Shown here one piece after another: positions 25,990 through 30,000 of a DNA stretch of 30,000 bases (positions are counted from its first letter, which is position 1; the number at the start of each line of letters is the position of its first letter). Made by a program: the position numbers and the translations under genes. The notes beneath the pieces were generated by a model. It was not told the DNA's origin. It did no database searches and was given only the letters and a program-made list of their open reading frames with translations. Source of the stretch: Prorocentrum cordatum. Lineage: Eukaryota > Sar > Dinophyceae > Prorocentrales > Prorocentraceae. The DNA lies in contig CAUYUJ010009548.1 of assembly GCA_963575745.1 (NCBI GenBank), forward strand, positions 1 to 30,000. Direction: 5' to 3'.

Positions 25990-27865
25990 CGGAGTTCCCC
26001 ACATAAAGAGATTAACGGTTTCGTGGGACCCATTTTCTTGATGCCCTCCTCGCGACGCAGGAGGGGTGGGAGGGGCACGAAACCATGTAAATAGTATGGT
26101 ATTCCGATACCCTCCTCGCTCAGGCGGGGCCCCCCTGGAGGGGTGGGAGGGGCACGAAACCATGTAAATAGTATGGTATTCCGATACCCTCCTCGCTCAG
26201 GCGGGGCCTCCCTGGAGGGGTGGGAGGGGCACGAAACCATGTAAATAGTATGGTATTCCGATACCCTCCTCGCTCAGGCGGGGCCTCCCTGGAGGGGTGG
26301 GAGGGGCACGAAACATGTAAATAGTATGGTATTCCGATACCCTCCTCGCTCAGGCGGGGCCTCCCTGGAGGGGGGGGGGGGTGGGAGGGGCACGAAACCT
26401 GATAAATAACATGGTGTGCGACTACCCTGCCCGCTCAGGCGGGCCCTCCCTGGAGGGGTGGGAGGGGCACGAAACCTGATAAATAACATAGTGTGCGAAT
26501 ACCCTGCTCGCTCAGGCGGGGCCTCCCTGGAGGGGTGGGAGGGGCACGAAACCTGATAAATAACATGGTGTGCGAATACCCTGCTCGCTCAGGCGGGGCA
26601 TCCCTGGAGAGGTGGGATGGGCACGAAACCTGATAAATACCATGGTGTGCGAATACCCTGCTCGCTCAGGCGGGGCCCCCCTGGAGGGGTGGGAGGGGCA
26701 CGAAAACATGTAAATAGTATGGTTTTCCGATACCCTCCTCGCTCAGGCGGGGCCTCCCTGGAGGGGTGGGAGGGTCGCGAAACCATGTAAATAGTATGGT
26801 TTTCCGATACCCTCCTCGCTCAGGCGGGGCATCCCTGGAGGTGTGGGAGGGGCACGAAACAATGTAAATAGTATGGTTGTCGGATACCCTCCTCGCTCAG
26901 GCGGGGCCTCCCTGGAGAGGTGGGAGGGGCACGAAACCATGTAAATAGTATGGTTTTCCGATACCCTCCTCGCTCAGGCGGGGCCTCCCTGGAGGGTTGG
27001 GAGGGGCACGAAACTATGTAAATAGTATGGTTTTCGGATACCCTCCTCGCTCAGGCGGGGCCTCCCTGGAGGGGTGGGAGGGGCACGAAACCATGTAATT
27101 AGTTATGGTTTCCGATACCCTCCTCGCTCAGGCGGGGGGCCTTTTCCCTTTCTTCTCCCTGGAGGGGTGGGAGGGGACGGAAACCATGTAAATAGTATGG
27201 TGTTCGATACCCTCTCGCTCATGCGGGCTCCCTGGAGGGGTGGGAGGGGCACGAAACCATGTAAAGTAGTATGGTATTCCGATTTACCCCCTCCGCCAGC
27301 GGGCCTCACTGGAGGGTGGGAGGGGCACGAAACCATGGAAATAGTATGGGTTTCCGATACCCTCCTCGCCTAGGCGGGGCCTTCCTGGAGAGGTGGGAAA
27401 GGCACGAAACCATGTAAATAGTATGGGTGTCCGATACCCTCCTCGCTCAGGCGGGGCCTCCCTGGAGGGGTGGGAGGGGCACGAAACCATGTAAATAGTA
27501 TGGTATTTCGATACCCTCCTCGCTCAGGCGGGCCTCCCTGGAGGGGTGGGAGGGGCACGAAACCATGTAAATAGTATGGTATTCCGATACCCTCCTCGCT
27601 CAGGCGGGGCCTCCCTGGAGGGGTGGGAGGGGCACGAAACCAAGTAATTAGTATGGTATTCCGATACCCTCCTCGCTCAGGCGGGGCCTCCCTGGAGGGG
27701 TGGGAGGGGCACGAAACCATGTAAATAGTATGGTATTCCGATACCCTCCTCGCTCAGGCGGGGCCTCCCTGGAGGGGTGGGAGGGGCACGACACCATGTA
27801 AATAGCATGGTATTCCGATACCCTCCTCGCTCAGGCGGGGCCTCCCTGGAGGGGTGGGAGGGGCA
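25990..27865. repeat. 77-bp satellite, about 23 copies
   Basis: Consensus blocks are CATGTAAATAGTATGGTATT, CCGATACCCTCCTCGCTCAG, GCGGGGCCTCCCTGGAGGGG and TGGGAGGGGCACGAAAC. The block GAAACCATG starts at 26079 and GAAACCATG again at 26156, so the period is 77. Each unit holds a small palindrome, CCTCC-CT-GGAGG. A subfamily with CTGATAAATAACATGGTGTG occupies 26398-26650. Copies at 27100-27330 carry indels. Confidence 0.95.
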
Positions 27866-28015
27866 GTGATATGGTATGGTATGCTATGGTACGCCACGGT
27901 ATGGTATGGTACGGTATGGTACGTATGGTGTGGTATGGTATGGTATGGTATGGTATGGTATGGTATGTGTGGTAGGAACTATGGTATGGTATGGTGTGTG
28001 TGGTAGGAATAATAT
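27866..28015. repeat. TATGG pentamer repeat
   Basis: Runs of GTATGGTATGG with a duplicated phrase GTGTGTGGTAGGAA. It shares the word GTATGGTAT with the adjoining 77-bp satellite, so it may have arisen from it. Confidence 0.9.
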
Positions 28016-28137
28016 TGTGCTGTATGGAAGATGGAGCGGGAGGTGGGTGGGAAGGAGAGGGTGTTCTGGGACAACAAGAACCCCACTCAGGATGTGGGGA
28101 ACAATACGCGGAGGGTGCGCGGCCATCACCCGGACGC
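28016..28137. other. Unique linker
   Basis: About 120 bp with GGGAACAATACGCGG, which matches the AACAATACGCGGGG block in the following repeat units, so it is probably the edge of the array. Confidence 0.5.
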
Positions 28138-28725
28138 CATCAGGGGAAGAGGGACAATATTTTCATATTGAGCAATTGTGGAAGAGGGGGAGGCGGAGGA
28201 GGAGGAGGAGGAGGAGGAGGACAAGCTAGGTGCGCTCGCGTCATATCTGACATCCTACCCCTCCCCTCCCATCCCTGACCATGGCGTGGATCCCCTCTGT
28301 ACTCGCACAGTCGGATGTCGAGCACGGCAATGATCCCGAAAGGGTACGCGATGCATTGTAGACCACGGCGTGGCATGGCGTAGAAGAGCACCGCGAAGCG
28401 TAGTATCAACCTAGCATTGCATTGCATGCCGTGGCATGGCACGGGAAATGACGCCAGCGCTGCAGCGGGAGCACGAGTCGAAACGAGCGGAAGCGCGGAA
28501 ATGAGGCCAGCGCTGCAGCGGGAGCACGATTCGGAAGGAGCGGAAACGCAGAAATGATGCCAGCGCTGCAGCGGAGCACGATTCGGAACGAGCGGGGCCC
28601 GAAGATGAGGCCGGCGCCTCAGCGAGAGCAGCATTTGGGACAAAATGCAAGCGAAAACACAACCCCAGGGAAACTTGAATGTAAAAAACAATACGCGGGG
28701 GGGGGGTCGAGCACTTTCAAACCGT
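28138..28725. repeat. 540-bp-type tandem unit, copy 1
   Basis: Starts CATCAGGGGAAGAGGGA, carries a GGA run (28196-28220), then ACAAGCTAGGTGCGCTCGCG, the CSD-tail-like segment (minus strand, about 28310-28250), GCATTGCATTGCATGCCGTG, three sub-repeats of about 50 bp (GCGCTGCAGCGGGAGCACGA), GCCGGCGCCTCAGCGAGAGC and AATACGCGGGG. On the minus strand the CSD-like part reads SDCASTEGIHAMVRDG. Confidence 0.88.
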
Positions 28726-29273
28726 CATCAGGGGAAGAGGGATAGTAGTATTCATATACAAGCTAGGTGCGCTCGCGTCATATCTGACATCCTACCCCTC
28801 CCTCCCATCCTTTACCATGGCGTAGATCCCCTCTCTACTCGCACAGTAGCGGATGTCGAGCAGGCAATGATCCCGATAAAGGGTACGCGATTGCAGTGAG
28901 AGCACAGCATGGCATGGCGTTTAGAAGAGCACCGCGAAACGCGTAGGGGGTTGATCAACTAGCAATTGCATTGCATGCCGTGGCATGGCACGGGAAATGA
29001 CGCCAGCGCTGCAGCGGGAGCACGAGTCGAAACGGGCGGAAGCGCGGAAATGAGGCCAACGCTGCAGCGGGAGCACGATTCGGAACGAGCGGAAGCGCGG
29101 AAATGAGGCCAGCGCTGCAGCTGGGGCGCGATTCGGAACGAGCGGGGCCCGAAGATGAGGCCGGCGCCTCAGCGAGAGCAGCATTATGGAAAAAATGCAA
29201 GCGAGAACACAACTCAGGGGAAACCAGACTGTAAAAAAAATAATACGCGGGGGGGTCGAGCACTTTCAAACCG
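28726..29273. repeat. 540-bp-type tandem unit, copy 2
   Basis: Same block order as copy 1 but without the GGA run. The minus-strand segment near 28860-28790 reads IRYCASREGIYAMVKDGREG before a stop, the closest match to the exon at 25494-25557. Confidence 0.9.
28790..28862 (-). pseudogene. Degenerate copy of the CSD-tail exon (best of three)
   Basis: Reads LLDIRYCASREGIYAMVKDG on the minus strand, then REG and a stop. It corresponds to VRYDTR...KISAMVRDGREG of the exon at 25494-25557. The AMV(K/R)DGREG end is shared, the donor region (GGGAGG(G)GTAGGA) is kept, and the middle has indels. Copies at about 28310-28250 and 29400-29340 have lost the RY motif through indels. No copy has a partner exon with TVKAW, so these are likely remnants carried along by duplication. 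Confidence 0.4.
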
Positions 29274-29803
29274 TCATCAGGGAAGAAGGATTGTAGTATT
29301 CATATACGAGCTAGGTGCGCTCGCGTCATATCTGACATCCTACCCCTCCCTCCCATCCTTTACCATGGCGTAGATCCCCTCGCTACTCGCATAGTCGGAT
29401 GTCGAGGAGGGCAAGGATCCCGAAAGGGTACGCATGCATTGTAGAGCACAGCATGGCATGGCGTAGAAGAGCACCGCAAAGCGTAGTGCCAACCTAGCAT
29501 TGCATTGCATGCCGTGGCATGGCACGGGAAATTATGCCAGCGCTGCAGCGGGAGCACGAGTCGAAACGAGCGGAAAGGCGGAAATGAAGCCAACGCTGCA
29601 GCGGGAGCACGATTCGGAACGAGCGAAAGCACGGACACGAGGCCAGCGCTGCAGCGGGAGCACGATTCGGAACGAGCGGGGCCCGAAAATGAAGCCGGCG
29701 CCTCAGCGAGAGCAGCACTTGGGCAACGAACGCACGCGAAAACCCAACTCCAAGGAAACCTGCGCGTAAAAAAAAAGCGGGGGGGTCGAGCACTTTCCAG
29801 CCG
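29274..29803. repeat. 540-bp-type tandem unit, copy 3
   Basis: Same block order. The minus-strand segment near 29400-29340 reads SDYASSEGIYAMVKDGREG. It has one more sub-repeat variant (GCACGGACACGAGGCCAGCG). Confidence 0.9.
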
Positions 29804-29910
29804 TCATCAGGGGAAGAGGGAGAGTAGTATTCGTGTTGAATAATTGTTGAGTAATTGTGGAGGAGGAGGAGGAGGAGGAGGAGGAGGAGGAGGAGGAGGA
29901 GGAGGCGGAG
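29804..29910. repeat. Partial fourth unit with GGA run
   Basis: Begins CATCAGGGGAAGAGGGAGAG like the others, but passes into a duplicated AATAATTGTTGAGTAATTG and a GGA run (29860-29902), as in copy 1, and does not continue into AGCTAGGTGCGC. Confidence 0.85.
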
Positions 29911-30000
29911 GTGAGATGAGATGAAAGCGGTCGCGAAGCGAGTTTGGAAACCAAAAGAAACCACACTGCCCGGGCATATGCAGTGTGTTGGGAGAGACCT
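29911..30000. other. Unique sequence to window end
   Basis: About 90 bp with no repeat relation to the array. Nothing recognised. Confidence 0.5.

Noticed and set aside
1-30000. Dinoflagellate spliced-leader gene or relict leader
   Set aside because: Looked for the characteristic CCGTAGCCATTTTGGCTC words on both strands by eye and found none. Its absence does not argue against a dinoflagellate, because most genomic windows lack it.

Overview
This window looks like a gene-poor, repeat-saturated stretch of a large, GC-rich nuclear genome from a eukaryotic microalga or protist. A dinoflagellate is the best guess. The supports are: a cold-shock domain (CSD) of the kind abundant in dinoflagellates, interrupted by introns whose splice sites can be read; both recognisable genes on the same (minus) strand; exons separated by kilobases of tandem repeats; and very many simple-sequence tracts. 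I saw no bacterial operon structure, ribosome-binding sites, CRISPR array, rRNA or tRNA. I did not find the dinoflagellate spliced-leader sequence, so the taxonomic call remains an inference.

Layout, left to right. 1-730: two short-period tandem repeats. 900-1320: purine (GGA) tract, then a short unassigned unique stretch. 1600-3880: 89-bp satellite. 3930-4030: pentamer repeat. 4040-5330: mostly unique, with one possible minus-strand coding stretch around a CCT tract. 5280-5560: AT-rich microsatellites. 5740-6000: small terminal-inverted-repeat (TIR) element. 6000-6420: GCGC-rich DNA holding two near-perfect 57-bp hairpins. 6580-6860: simple repeats. 6860-7880: mostly unique. 7886-8333 and 14350-14798: duplicated 449-bp block carrying a 155-bp MITE-like element, each copy next to a 9-bp ACCCGGGAC-type repeat. 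8640-9660: unassigned. 9660-10445: GGA tract. 10445-10800: minus-strand exon with repeated Cys-x2-Cys zinc fingers. 10810-13830: degenerate and simple repeats, including a 31-G run, a 12-bp ATCGAT repeat and a 45-bp repeat. 14800-16500: the GAGCCTGGGG family and a 10-bp repeat. 16515-17905: 43/49-bp satellite. 18690-19770: more degenerate repeats. 19830-20580: a microsatellite of opposed polarity.

21115-25557 holds the clearest gene, a split CSD read on the minus strand. Three exon segments (25557-25494, 25136-24896, 21223-21115) join in frame by GT-AG rules. The last intron would be about 3.7 kb and contains a 90-bp satellite, two palindromic elements, a TIR element and GGA tracts.

25455-29880 is a tandem array of about 540-bp units. 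Each unit contains a degenerate relative of the CSD-tail exon, and the array is split by a 77-bp satellite of about 23 copies. Most of the long open frames in the window come from tandem repeats and I do not treat them as genes.
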